Below the pieces are notes generated by a model. It had not been told where the DNA came from. It did no database searches and saw only the letters and a list, made by a program, of their open reading frames with translations. A stretch of DNA of 57,307 bases from the NCBI GenBank assembly GCA_017642535.1, contig JAGCOW010000069.1, positions 1 through 57,307 of the forward strand, in the 5' to 3' direction. The DNA is from Bacteroidales bacterium (lineage in GTDB: Bacteria; Bacteroidota; Bacteroidia; Bacteroidales; UBA1715). Shown here in pieces: positions 34,318-42,443 of this stretch (positions are counted from its first letter, which is position 1; every line of letters begins with the position of its first letter). Made by a program: the position numbers and the translations under genes.

Positions 34318-35202
34318 ATGAAAAAAACACTCATTTTCCTTTGCACACTTTTCATAGCACTTTGTTCATTTTCACAAAAAAAAGGTGCTGATACATTGAA
34401 TTATATGGATGCCAACGGCAAAAAACAAGGTCATTGGATTCAAAAATATCAAAACGGCAACGTTCAATTTGAAGGATATTTCAAAAACAATGTTCCTGTC
34501 GGTCAATTCAAGAAATATCACGAAAACGGTCAGTTGAAATACGATATGTTTTACGATACCAAAGATGCAAATCGTGTTACTGTAACTATGTACGATATAG
34601 CAGGAGAACTTTCAGCCAAAGGAGAATACTACGCAAAGAAGAAAAATGGCACGTGGCAATATTATGGCAGCAACAACCAGGTTATAATGGAAGAAAACTA
34701 CAATCACGGCATGTTGGACGGGAAAAGCACCGTTTTTTGGCAAAGCAATCCAACACAACCGATGGAAATCAAATATTGGAAAGACAGTTTGAAGCACGGT
34801 GACTGGATGTGGTTCTACGAAGATGGAAAAGTACGTCAGAAAACACACTATATCGAAAATAAATTGAATGGTGAATTTCTTGTGTTCTTTTCCGACGGCA
34901 CGCAACATATAAAAGGTGCATACAAAAACGACCTTCGTGACGGATTATGGGAGTATTTCAACGAGGACGGCTCGTCAAAAATCAAAATTGATTACAAAGA
35001 CGGTAAAATAGTTAATGAAGATGAGTTTGAGAAAGCCCAAACGAAACTCATTAACGAAGAATATATAGAACAAGAAGGCAAACATATAGATCCACAAGAT
35101 TTCTTAGACAATCCTGAGGCTTATATTTTCGGCACGCAAAACGCTGAGGAACAAGCACCTACGCCAAAAGCAAAAAAGAAAAAAGAGAAATCTAAAAAAT
35201 AG
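34318..35202 (+). CDS. MORN-like (YwqK-type) repeat protein
   Basis: A 294-residue exported protein (signal peptide residues 1-19, ending CSFSQ) built from MORN-variant repeats: GKKQGHWIQKYQNGNVQFEG, GQFKKYHENGQLKYD, GTWQYYG, GDWMWFYEDGKVRQKT, GEFLVFFSDGTQHIKG and GLWEYFNEDGSSKIKI, each a GxWxxYxxNGxxxxxG unit. Families with this repeat are often labelled YwqK antitoxin, but no toxin is adjacent and the protein is exported, so an envelope role is more likely. It has a basic/Gln-rich tail (PKAKKKKEKSKK). Starts 12 nt after rng. Confidence 0.85.
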   Translation: MKKTLIFLCTLFIALCSFSQKKGADTLNYMDANGKKQGHWIQKYQNGNVQFEGYFKNNVPVGQFKKYHENGQLKYDMFYDTKDANRVTVTMYDIAGELSAKGEYYAKKKNGTWQYYGSNNQVIMEENYNHGMLDGKSTVFWQSNPTQPMEIKYWKDSLKHGDWMWFYEDGKVRQKTHYIENKLNGEFLVFFSDGTQHIKGAYKNDLRDGLWEYFNEDGSSKIKIDYKDGKIVNEDEFEKAQTKLINEEYIEQEGKHIDPQDFLDNPEAYIFGTQNAEEQAPTPKAKKKKEKSKK

Positions 35203-35233
35203 TTTGACACATTAAAAGATTTATGTATCTTTG
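35203..35233 (+). promoter_or_regulatory. Promoter of the L31 gene
   Basis: TTTG (35203-35206) and TATCTTTG (35226-35233), 19 nt apart: a full consensus -33/-7 pair 40 nt before the start codon. Confidence 0.9.
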
Positions 35234-35272
35234 CCTCGCAAAAAAAAGAAGTAATTTATAATAAGATATACA

Positions 35273-35539
35273 ATGAAAACAGGTCTTCATCCAGAAAATT
35301 ATCGCTTAGTAGCATTCAAGGATATGTCAAATGAGAAAGTATTCATTACTCGCTCATGTGCACCATCAAAAGAAACTATCACTGTTGACGGTGTTGAATA
35401 TCCAGTAATAAAATTGGAAGTTTCAAGTTACTCTCACCCATTCTTCACAGGTAAGATGAAATTTGTTGATACGGCTGGTCGTGTTGATAAATTCCGTAAC
35501 AAGTACAAAGCACATTACGAGAAAATGGCTTCAAAATAG
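35273..35539 (+). CDS. rpmE2: 50S ribosomal protein L31 type B
   Basis: An 88-residue L31 of the type B (zinc-free) form: MKTGLHPENYRLVAFKDMSN, then FITRSCAPSKETITVDG and SSYSHPFFTGKMKFVDTAGRV. The Cys-x-x-Cys pair that holds Zn in type A is absent (a single Cys). Monocistronic with strong promoter and terminator. No zinc-responsive operator was recognised; in this phylum type B is commonly the only L31. Confidence 0.96.
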   Translation: MKTGLHPENYRLVAFKDMSNEKVFITRSCAPSKETITVDGVEYPVIKLEVSSYSHPFFTGKMKFVDTAGRVDKFRNKYKAHYEKMASK

Positions 35540-35569
35540 TTAGTTGTTGGTTTGTTCATAATTTAAAAG

Positions 35570-35597
35570 GCCTCGCTTGAATAAAGCGGGGCTTTTT
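35570..35597 (+). terminator. Intrinsic terminator of the L31 gene
   Basis: Stem GCCTCGCTT (35570-35578) with AAGCGGGGC (35584-35592; one G-U pair), loop GAATA, followed by TTTTTATTTTT. Confidence 0.9.
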
Positions 35598-35614
35598 ATT
35601 TTTCGCATATTTTC

Positions 35615-35645
35615 TTTGTAAATCCAAGTTTTGTCAATACTTTTG
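35615..35645 (+). promoter_or_regulatory. Promoter of the SRP RNA gene
   Basis: TTTG (35615-35618) and TACTTTTG (35638-35645) are 19 nt apart. Transcription should start near 35650, at the first base of the RNA's terminal stem. Confidence 0.9.
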
Positions 35646-35649
35646 CATC

Positions 35650-35748
35650 GGAGTAAGTCTTGTACGACCAGCTCCTGCTGAATCCCCCCAGATCCGGAAG
35701 GAAGCAAGGGTAGGCGGTTGTAGCGGTGCGATACAAGGAGCTTACTCC
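35650..35748 (+). ncRNA. ffs: Bacterial signal recognition particle RNA (4.5S)
   Basis: A ~99-nt hairpin RNA. The terminal stem is GGAGTAAG (35650-35657) with CTTACTCC (35741-35748), continued by CTTGTA/TACAAG. The apical part has the conserved SRP core: CCGGAAGGAAGCAAGG (35694-35709), which forms the GGAA-type tetraloop region and symmetric loop that bind Ffh. A T-run (35749-35754) follows the stem and terminates it. This is the small (S domain) type of SRP RNA. Confidence 0.95.
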
Positions 35749-35764
35749 TTTTTTATTGAATCTT

Positions 35765-36382
35765 ATGGCGGAATACTTCAAATTATACAACGAAAATCCC
35801 AACGAGCGTCACATAAAACAAATTGTGGAAATTTTACGAGCTGGCGGCGTCATCATCTACCCCACCGACACTGTCTATGGTTTTGGGTGCGATATTACGA
35901 ATCAAAAAGCTGTGGAACGCGTTGCCCGCATTAAGGGGATTAAATTGGAGAAGGCGAATTTTTCTTTCATCTGTTATGATTTAAGTAATCTTTCCGAATT
36001 TACGAAAGTCGCAAGTAATCAAGTCTTTAAGACTATGAAACGTAACCTGCCCGGGCCGTTTACATTCATTTTGAATGCGAACTCTAATGTTCCGAAATTA
36101 TTCAAAAGCAAAAAGAAAACCGTCGGTATTCGTATTCCCGACAACAATATATGTCGTGCCATCGTGAAAGAATTGGGAAATCCTATTCTCACGAGTTCCG
36201 TTAAAAGCAAAGATGAAATCTTGGAATATCTTACTGACCCAGAAATCATAAAAGACGAATACGACAATTTAGTTGATGCGGTAATTGACGGAGGAATCGG
36301 GAAAAACATTCCTTCAACAGTTGTTGACTGCTCAAACGAAGAAATAGAAATTGTACGACAAGGTTTGGGAGAACTCGAATAG
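35765..36382 (+). CDS. Threonylcarbamoyl-AMP synthase (Sua5/YrdC family)
   Basis: A 205-residue YrdC/Sua5-family enzyme making threonylcarbamoyl-AMP for the t6A modification of ANN-decoding tRNAs. Motifs: IYPTDTVYGFGCDITN (about residues 33-48), KANFSFICYDLS, LPGPFTFIL and VGIRIPDN, ending with the VVDCSNEEIEIVRQG pattern. The start at 35765 is chosen because any earlier in-frame start would lie inside the SRP RNA. Only 16 nt separate it from that RNA's stem and no own promoter is visible. Confidence 0.93.
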   Translation: MAEYFKLYNENPNERHIKQIVEILRAGGVIIYPTDTVYGFGCDITNQKAVERVARIKGIKLEKANFSFICYDLSNLSEFTKVASNQVFKTMKRNLPGPFTFILNANSNVPKLFKSKKKTVGIRIPDNNICRAIVKELGNPILTSSVKSKDEILEYLTDPEIIKDEYDNLVDAVIDGGIGKNIPSTVVDCSNEEIEIVRQGLGELE

Positions 36383-36901
36383 TTATTTCAACTGCGAATC
36401 ATAATACGGAGAGACCTTCCAGTTTCCATCAAACAATAACGAAAAATCACCCGATTCAAGAGCGAAATAGCGTTTCCCTATATATTGAGGAAAATCACTA
36501 CGTTGATAGATTTCAAGCACCTTTTGCATTAATTGATCATTATTCTCAAACGAACAATTGCTTTCAGGAATGTTTTTTATCGTCGGATACAAAACAAATT
36601 TTCCCTTGTAATTCATTATCAACATAGAATCGTTTTGCAACGGAAGTTCCTGACATCCAACTGAATAACTTTCATAATTGTATCGCAAAATCACCAACGA
36701 ATCTTCAATCGTAAAGGTTCCGTTCTCCTTAAATGCGTGTCCAACCTTGCTACTAGCTTCATATACAAATGTACCATTGGTGTCCAACGAAATGCTGATT
36801 TCGCTCAAATCAGATTTTTTTGAAAAAACAATAGGATTTTTCTTGCTACACGCAGAGAACAAAAAAAGCATCAAGAAAAAAGAAATTAATACGTTTCTCA
36901 T
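36383..36901 (-). CDS. Small lipoprotein of unknown function
   Basis: A 172-residue lipoprotein: signal MRNVLISFFLMLFLFSAC (lipobox FSAC, Cys18), then SKKNPIVFSKK and a beta-rich body (ISISLDTNGTFVYEASSKVGHAFKENGTF) resembling small lipocalin-like lipoproteins. Its stop codon is directly next to the stop of the threonylcarbamoyl-AMP synthase on the other strand, with no spacer. No family recognised. Confidence 0.7.
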   Translation of the reverse strand: MRNVLISFFLMLFLFSACSKKNPIVFSKKSDLSEISISLDTNGTFVYEASSKVGHAFKENGTFTIEDSLVILRYNYESYSVGCQELPLQNDSMLIMNYKGKFVLYPTIKNIPESNCSFENNDQLMQKVLEIYQRSDFPQYIGKRYFALESGDFSLLFDGNWKVSPYYDSQLK

Positions 36902-36997
36902 CGTTTATTTTTTTTGTAAAAGTACGATTTTTTCATTGACTCGCCATTATTACCAATAAAAAAGAGTTTTTTTCGTTTTTACAATGTATGTATGTGT

Positions 36998-37005
36998 TAT
37001 TTTTG
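36998..37005 (+). promoter_or_regulatory. -7 box for the TonB-dependent receptor
   Basis: TATTTTTG at 36998-37005, only 4 nt before the ATG at 37010. The -33 position has TTTT (36976-36979). An mRNA starting near 37010-37012 would be leaderless or start at a later position; the ATG at 36992 is excluded. Confidence 0.65.
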
Positions 37006-37009
37006 CAGT

Positions 37010-39400
37010 ATGAAACATTGGTTAGTCATCGTTTTATTGTGCCTTACGCAAATACTTTTTGCACAAGAAAAAGGTATTTTGCAAGGAACGGTATCCGACA
37101 AAAAAGGAGCACCAATATCATACGTTTCTGTTGCATGCGAAGGGGCCTATTGTCTGACCAAGAACGATGGTTCATTCCAATTGGAAATTCCTAAAAACAA
37201 AGAATGCATAGTGTATTTTCAAAAAATCGGTTTTGAGGAATATTCAAAAAAAACAACCCTCACAGCATCACCTCAAACACTTTCGATAGTTTTACACGAA
37301 ACCGTCGTTAAAATCAAGCAAATAGACGTTTCATCAAACAAAGAAGCCGAAGACAATACGGTACATCTTTCGGCAGAAAAAACTCAGGCCTTGGCAGACC
37401 TGTCGATGACGGGAATCGAAGGTGGATTGAAAACATTTGCCGGAGTCAATTCTAAATCAGAATTAAGTTCGCAGTATTCGGTACGTGGCGGAAGTTACGA
37501 TGAGAACTTAGTGTATGTGAACGGCGTACCTGCATTTAAGCCCAATATGGCCCGTTCCGACAAACAGGAAGGATTGAGTATCATAAATCCCTATATGGTT
37601 GAGCGAGTTGACTTTTCAAGCGGTGGTTTTGACATTTGCTACGGCGACAAAATGTCGAGCGTGCTGAACGTGACGTACAAAGATGTTAAGCAATTTCAAC
37701 TGCAAGCAGATGCAAGTCTTATGGACGCCAACGTCACCGTACAAGGAATCGACAAAAACAAGAAACTGAGCATTCTTGCCGGCGGACGATACAAAAACAC
37801 CTCGCTCGTGTTGAAAACACTTGATGAATCGGGCGAATACAAGCCCGTTTTCTACGACGTACAAAGCTTACTGAAATATAAACTATCGCCAAAAGCAACT
37901 CTTTCGTACTGGATTTATGGTGCAAACAACACCTACTCATTTCTTCCCGACAAACGTGTGACCGACTTTGGCGGACAAGCACAGACATACAAAATGACCA
38001 TTTATTTTGAAGGAGGAGAAAAATATACCTACCAACATTTAGGAAATTCCCTTGCGTTGAATTACCAACCAACAGAACATACACAACTCGACTTCAAGAC
38101 CTTATATTACCACGCCCTGGAAAATGAAAACTTCGACGTATTAAGTCAATATCGATTGAGCGAAAGTTTTAGCAATGGCGAAACGCTTGTAGAAGATTCA
38201 ACGGCAATACTCGCGGTAGGTAGTTTCCTTGAACACGGTCGAAACAAATTACGCACGAACAATTTTACTTGCATGCATGACGGAAAATACGTAAAAGGTT
38301 CTTTTTCAACGTATTGGGGACTGTCGTTCAGCTCATCAGATTATGACGTACGCTATAATGAATGGACTTATATAGATTCTGCAAATTATGTGGTTCCATA
38401 CTGCGATACGGCAATCAATCTAAAAAATACGGCTAATTCACAATTCACTCACGTTCAAAACATTGGCGCTGCATATTTGGGCGTTTCAAAACGATTTACG
38501 TTTAGCAACGACATTGGTACTACCCTAAAATTCAATGCCGGCATTCGTTCAACCTACGATAGCTACTCTGAGCAATTGCTCTGCAATCCCCGTCTGCGAT
38601 TGTTATTAAGACCAAATCATGACAAATCCAACAGAATATCGTTTGCCGCAGGAATCTATTATCAACCAGCCGAAATCAAGGAGTTGATTGACAAAAGCGG
38701 TCAATATCACACAGACATTAAACCACAAAAATCAACACATTTTGTATTAGGATATTCGCAAAATCTCAAAATTTGGAACAGAACATTTTTCTGGAACACT
38801 GAGTTTTACACAAAATTGCTCAAAAACAACATCCCATACATAATCGACAACGTATCGCTCACCTATTATCCTGAGTTGTGTTCCGACGGCTACATTACGG
38901 GAATTGACACAAAACTCAATGGAGAATTTGTTCCCGGTGTTGAGTCGTGGATAAACCTTTCGCTCATGAGAGCTCGCGAACATTTACAAGACAATCCATC
39001 AAAAGAAATTCGTCGGGCAAACGACCAATTAGTCAATTTCAGTATGTTCTTCCAAGATTATCTGCCAGGAAGCGAACGTCTGAAAATGAATCTTACCTTT
39101 ATGGTTGGTTCCAACATTCCAACGGCAAAACCAACGGCGACTTACAATGAATTCGACGAATACAAAATTTCATCATACACACGTCTTGACATAGGATTTT
39201 TGTACGTTTTGCTTAATTCCGAAGACGAGCCCAACCGAACAATCAAAAATCTTTCGCTTGGCTTAGAAATATTCAACTTATTCGACAACGCAAACAAGAT
39301 TTCGTATTTTTGGATTGAAGACGTTTCAAACAGATATTTCGCTGTGCCGAATTACCTGACTTCCAGACGTGTGAACCTAAAATTATCTATAAAGATATGA
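37010..39400 (+). CDS. TonB-dependent receptor with carboxypeptidase-regulatory domain
   Basis: A 796-residue outer-membrane receptor. Signal peptide residues 1-20 (ending ILFAQ); an N-terminal carboxypeptidase-D-regulatory-like domain (about 22-95: GILQGTVSDKKGAPISYVSV); a plug domain (about 115-225: SQYSVRGGSYDENLVYVNG, VDFSSGGFDICYGDKMSSVL); and a long C-terminal barrel. Not paired with a SusD-like lipoprotein, so it is not a SusCD glycan system; ligand unknown. The start at 37010 (MKHWLV) is used because the upstream Met precedes the -7 box. The next gene overlaps its stop by 4 nt. Confidence 0.92.
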   Translation: MKHWLVIVLLCLTQILFAQEKGILQGTVSDKKGAPISYVSVACEGAYCLTKNDGSFQLEIPKNKECIVYFQKIGFEEYSKKTTLTASPQTLSIVLHETVVKIKQIDVSSNKEAEDNTVHLSAEKTQALADLSMTGIEGGLKTFAGVNSKSELSSQYSVRGGSYDENLVYVNGVPAFKPNMARSDKQEGLSIINPYMVERVDFSSGGFDICYGDKMSSVLNVTYKDVKQFQLQADASLMDANVTVQGIDKNKKLSILAGGRYKNTSLVLKTLDESGEYKPVFYDVQSLLKYKLSPKATLSYWIYGANNTYSFLPDKRVTDFGGQAQTYKMTIYFEGGEKYTYQHLGNSLALNYQPTEHTQLDFKTLYYHALENENFDVLSQYRLSESFSNGETLVEDSTAILAVGSFLEHGRNKLRTNNFTCMHDGKYVKGSFSTYWGLSFSSSDYDVRYNEWTYIDSANYVVPYCDTAINLKNTANSQFTHVQNIGAAYLGVSKRFTFSNDIGTTLKFNAGIRSTYDSYSEQLLCNPRLRLLLRPNHDKSNRISFAAGIYYQPAEIKELIDKSGQYHTDIKPQKSTHFVLGYSQNLKIWNRTFFWNTEFYTKLLKNNIPYIIDNVSLTYYPELCSDGYITGIDTKLNGEFVPGVESWINLSLMRAREHLQDNPSKEIRRANDQLVNFSMFFQDYLPGSERLKMNLTFMVGSNIPTAKPTATYNEFDEYKISSYTRLDIGFLYVLLNSEDEPNRTIKNLSLGLEIFNLFDNANKISYFWIEDVSNRYFAVPNYLTSRRVNLKLSIKI

Positions 39401-41472
39401 CAATAGCATTCAAACATCCCGAATTTCTCTATTTTCTTTTGGCGATTGTCATACCAATCATCATACATTTATTCTCGTTTCGAAAATACAAGAAAATCTA
39501 CTATCACAACATACATCTTATTAAATCGATACAAATAGAACAAAATAGCACAAAATCGAAACTCAAAGAGATATTGATTCTTGTCTCACGTATCGGATTC
39601 ATCATATTTCTCGTACTAACATTCGCACAGCCATACATTCCAAACAAAGACGCAAACAAAGAATCGTCGGACAAAGCGATTGCATTATACATAGACAATT
39701 CATTCAGCACCCAGGCAGAATCGGCAAACGGCATAGTACTTGAATATGAAAAAATAAAAGCAAATCAGATTATTGAGGCATATCCAGCAAATACTCAATT
39801 CTATTTATTTACAAACGCATTGAATTCTACAGAACTATTACCAAAAACAAAAGAAGAGATACAAAACGAGATAGAACAAATAACAACCTCTCCACAAAGC
39901 AAAAAATTGTCGGAAATTGATAAGAAAATACAAACATGCGCCATTCGAAACAAAAAACACATAGAATGCCACATTCTTTCCGATTATCAGAAAAATACAT
40001 TTGACATTGCCAACATTTCACAAAACGATGTGGTGGATTATCTTATGTATTATGTTGGTAATCAAAGTGTAAACAACGTTTCCATTGATAGTTGTTACTT
40101 TGAAAATCAGCAACATAGTTTGGGACAAACAGAGAAAATCATCTGTGTCATTTCAAACAACAGCAACGAAACCTTTGCAAATTATCCCATAAAACTATAC
40201 ATAAATGACTCATTAAAAGCAATTACAACAACGAATCTAAAACCGCATTCAAAGGTCCAGACACCAATAGAATATACACTTTCAGAAAACGGCATTATTT
40301 CGGGGAAAATAGAAATAGAAGATTATCCAATTTTATACGACAACGCTTATTACTTTTCGTATTTTACAGAAAATCAAATACTTATAGCTGATTTATGCGA
40401 AAAGTCACCAAATCAGTACATTGCGGCATTATGCAAAAAGAAACATGAATTCTCATTGACTGCAATACCAATCAGCACCATAGACTATTCACAATTGCAT
40501 AGGTATCAGGTTATTGTTCTTGACGGACTTACCACGATTTCGACAGGTTTGATTGATGAATTACAAAAACTAAAACAGTTAGGAACCACCATTATTTGTA
40601 TTCCTTCAAAAGAAATCGAAATAACCACATATAACAAATTATTATCATTCTATGGAAAACAACAAATAACAGCTCTTGACAACACACCAACAGTGATAGA
40701 ATCAATAGATTTTAACAATAACATATTCAAAAACATAATAGAAAAAAACAAAGGGAATTATAGTTATCCAACTATAAACACCTATTACCAAATACAACCA
40801 ACACAAAACAATTCGCTCATAACATTAGAAAACAAAGATCCGTTTTTGTTCCAACAAACACAGAAAAATACTCAGTTTTTCTTTTTCTGTTCGCCGTTTG
40901 AAAGAACAGCGAACAATTTTGTCACTTCGCCATTGTTTGTAAGCTTATATAACATGCTTCGTTACGTTTCGTACAACAATCCGCTACAAACCACATTGGG
41001 AAGCAGTTCCGACATATTCTTACAGCAAGAAATCGGTGATGAGGCAATTCATATTGAAAACACACAAAAGCACGTGGATATTATTCCCCAATACCGAAAA
41101 GACTATCAAACGGGGACCATACACGTAAATCCCATGGAGCAACTCACATTGGCAGGAAATTATCTTATCACACAAAAACAGCAACCAATACTCGGAATAT
41201 CATATAATTACGACAGAACAGAATCAATTCTGGAGTTTTTCACCCAAGATGAATTGCAACAAATGACCGATTCAAAAATCATTGACACGAACGAAAACCT
41301 TACCAGTATCGTCAAAGAGCAACAAGAAGGCACACCATTGTGGCGAATAGCACTTTTGCTCGCCATTTTCTTTATCGTAATGGAAATGGCACTGATACTA
41401 TTCTACGACACCATTATTGAAAAAACAACAAAGAGAAAACAACAGCAAAAGCAAACGCAATCCTTTGAATAG
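39397..41472 (+). CDS. BatA-domain (aerotolerance regulator N-terminal) membrane protein
   Basis: A 691-residue membrane protein. The N-terminus FKHPEFLYFLLAIVIPIIIHLFSFRKYK with a second helix at about 57-80 is the BatA/aerotolerance-regulator N-terminal domain; a von Willebrand A-like fold follows (IALYIDNSFSTQAES, about residues 90-104, with a DxSxS-type metal site, then HILSDYQKN). A last helix is at about residues 648-672, giving a large periplasmic or cytoplasmic middle. It is coupled to the TonB-dependent receptor (ATGA overlap), a pairing seen in other Bacteroidetes. Function unknown. Confidence 0.85.
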   Translation: MTIAFKHPEFLYFLLAIVIPIIIHLFSFRKYKKIYYHNIHLIKSIQIEQNSTKSKLKEILILVSRIGFIIFLVLTFAQPYIPNKDANKESSDKAIALYIDNSFSTQAESANGIVLEYEKIKANQIIEAYPANTQFYLFTNALNSTELLPKTKEEIQNEIEQITTSPQSKKLSEIDKKIQTCAIRNKKHIECHILSDYQKNTFDIANISQNDVVDYLMYYVGNQSVNNVSIDSCYFENQQHSLGQTEKIICVISNNSNETFANYPIKLYINDSLKAITTTNLKPHSKVQTPIEYTLSENGIISGKIEIEDYPILYDNAYYFSYFTENQILIADLCEKSPNQYIAALCKKKHEFSLTAIPISTIDYSQLHRYQVIVLDGLTTISTGLIDELQKLKQLGTTIICIPSKEIEITTYNKLLSFYGKQQITALDNTPTVIESIDFNNNIFKNIIEKNKGNYSYPTINTYYQIQPTQNNSLITLENKDPFLFQQTQKNTQFFFFCSPFERTANNFVTSPLFVSLYNMLRYVSYNNPLQTTLGSSSDIFLQQEIGDEAIHIENTQKHVDIIPQYRKDYQTGTIHVNPMEQLTLAGNYLITQKQQPILGISYNYDRTESILEFFTQDELQQMTDSKIIDTNENLTSIVKEQQEGTPLWRIALLLAIFFIVMEMALILFYDTIIEKTTKRKQQQKQTQSFE

Positions 41473-41493
41473 TAAAGAAAATGACTACATTTG
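41464..41493 (+). promoter_or_regulatory. Promoter of the cyclase-like/trpS operon
   Basis: TTTG (41464-41467) and TACATTTG (41486-41493), 18 nt apart, 21 nt before the start codon at 41514. Confidence 0.8.
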
Positions 41494-41513
41494 CATTATA
41501 GAATAGAAAGACT

Positions 41514-42443
41514 ATGAACAAGACTGTCCACACGTTAGATTTCGACAAGATTCTTCGGATTCTCAAAGAAACCGAAGACAAATATGTGTTTGAGAAAGTC
41601 AACCTTATGCCCAAGGAAAACGACTTACAAGAAAAACTGCAGAACTACGTCAACTACGGACAAGTCAACAGAAAGGCGGTTTTGGGAATCGACATTTACA
41701 AATACTCTTCGTACGAAGAATTTGCCCAAACGCTGGTTCCTTGTATGTTCAAGCTACTTTTTCGTGAAACAATTGATATGTGTTTCAAGAAACACGCATT
41801 TTTATTTCAGAAATATACCAAAAGTGAATTTGAAGAAAACTTCATCAGTACGGGTGACGGTGGTTATGTGATGTTCGACAATCCACTTCACGCACTGTTG
41901 TTTGCATGCAATTTCGCCATTGTATTACGTACATACAATTCATATCACTTCTATCCCAAAATGCGAAAGATAGTTGGTGGTGCAAGTGTGCGATATGCAA
42001 TCACATACGATAAATTATATTACTTTGACAAAAGCCATTATGGTCGCGCAATCATAAACAACGCTCGTATCTTGAGCAAAGACACGCTGAACCGTTGCAT
42101 TATCGACCAAAACGTATATGACTGGTTTACGTTGAATATTGATGGTATGGAGAATTTGCAGCTCATTACCATTGACGACATAACCAACATTTATGAAATA
42201 CAAGGCAGTTATGATACGCAAATTCTTGACGAACACGAAGACGCCATTTTTGGAAAGAAAATTTCGCGTGAAGATGGCATAATAAACTCCGACGTATTGA
42301 AAATTGGTGAAATTCATTCAAAAGAGACAAGTTTAAGCGTGTATAACATTCATTTACAAATCGTTAGTCGTTGGGAACGCAGCGACACTGAACGAATGAT
42401 AACCGTAAGTTTAGGAAATTTAAATACAACCTCATTAGTATAA
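41514..42443 (+). CDS. Class III nucleotidyl cyclase-like protein
   Basis: A 309-residue cytoplasmic protein whose middle looks like a class III adenylyl/guanylyl cyclase fold: AVLGIDIYKYSSYEEF (Asp60 at the first metal position), FISTGDGGYVMFDNPLHALLF (Asp115 at the second metal position) and GASVRYAITYDKLYY then YGRAIINNARILS (Arg185 at the catalytic Arg position). The Asn expected four residues before the Arg is Ile181, with Asn182/183 nearby, so activity is uncertain. The N-terminal ~50 residues and C-terminal ~85 residues are unrecognised. The stop shares a base with the trpS start, so the pair is coupled. No effector gene is adjacent. Confidence 0.65.
   Translation: MNKTVHTLDFDKILRILKETEDKYVFEKVNLMPKENDLQEKLQNYVNYGQVNRKAVLGIDIYKYSSYEEFAQTLVPCMFKLLFRETIDMCFKKHAFLFQKYTKSEFEENFISTGDGGYVMFDNPLHALLFACNFAIVLRTYNSYHFYPKMRKIVGGASVRYAITYDKLYYFDKSHYGRAIINNARILSKDTLNRCIIDQNVYDWFTLNIDGMENLQLITIDDITNIYEIQGSYDTQILDEHEDAIFGKKISREDGIINSDVLKIGEIHSKETSLSVYNIHLQIVSRWERSDTERMITVSLGNLNTTSLV

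Noticed and set aside
34318..35202. YwqK toxin-antitoxin system
   Set aside because: The repeats match the name, but the protein carries a signal peptide and there is no toxin gene beside it.
35726..35764. Earlier start of the threonylcarbamoyl-AMP synthase
   Set aside because: It would lie inside the SRP RNA, and the family N-terminus begins at 35765.
41514..42443. Pycsar-type anti-phage system
   Set aside because: A cyclase-like protein is present but no effector with a cyclic-nucleotide sensor is next to it; trpS follows directly.
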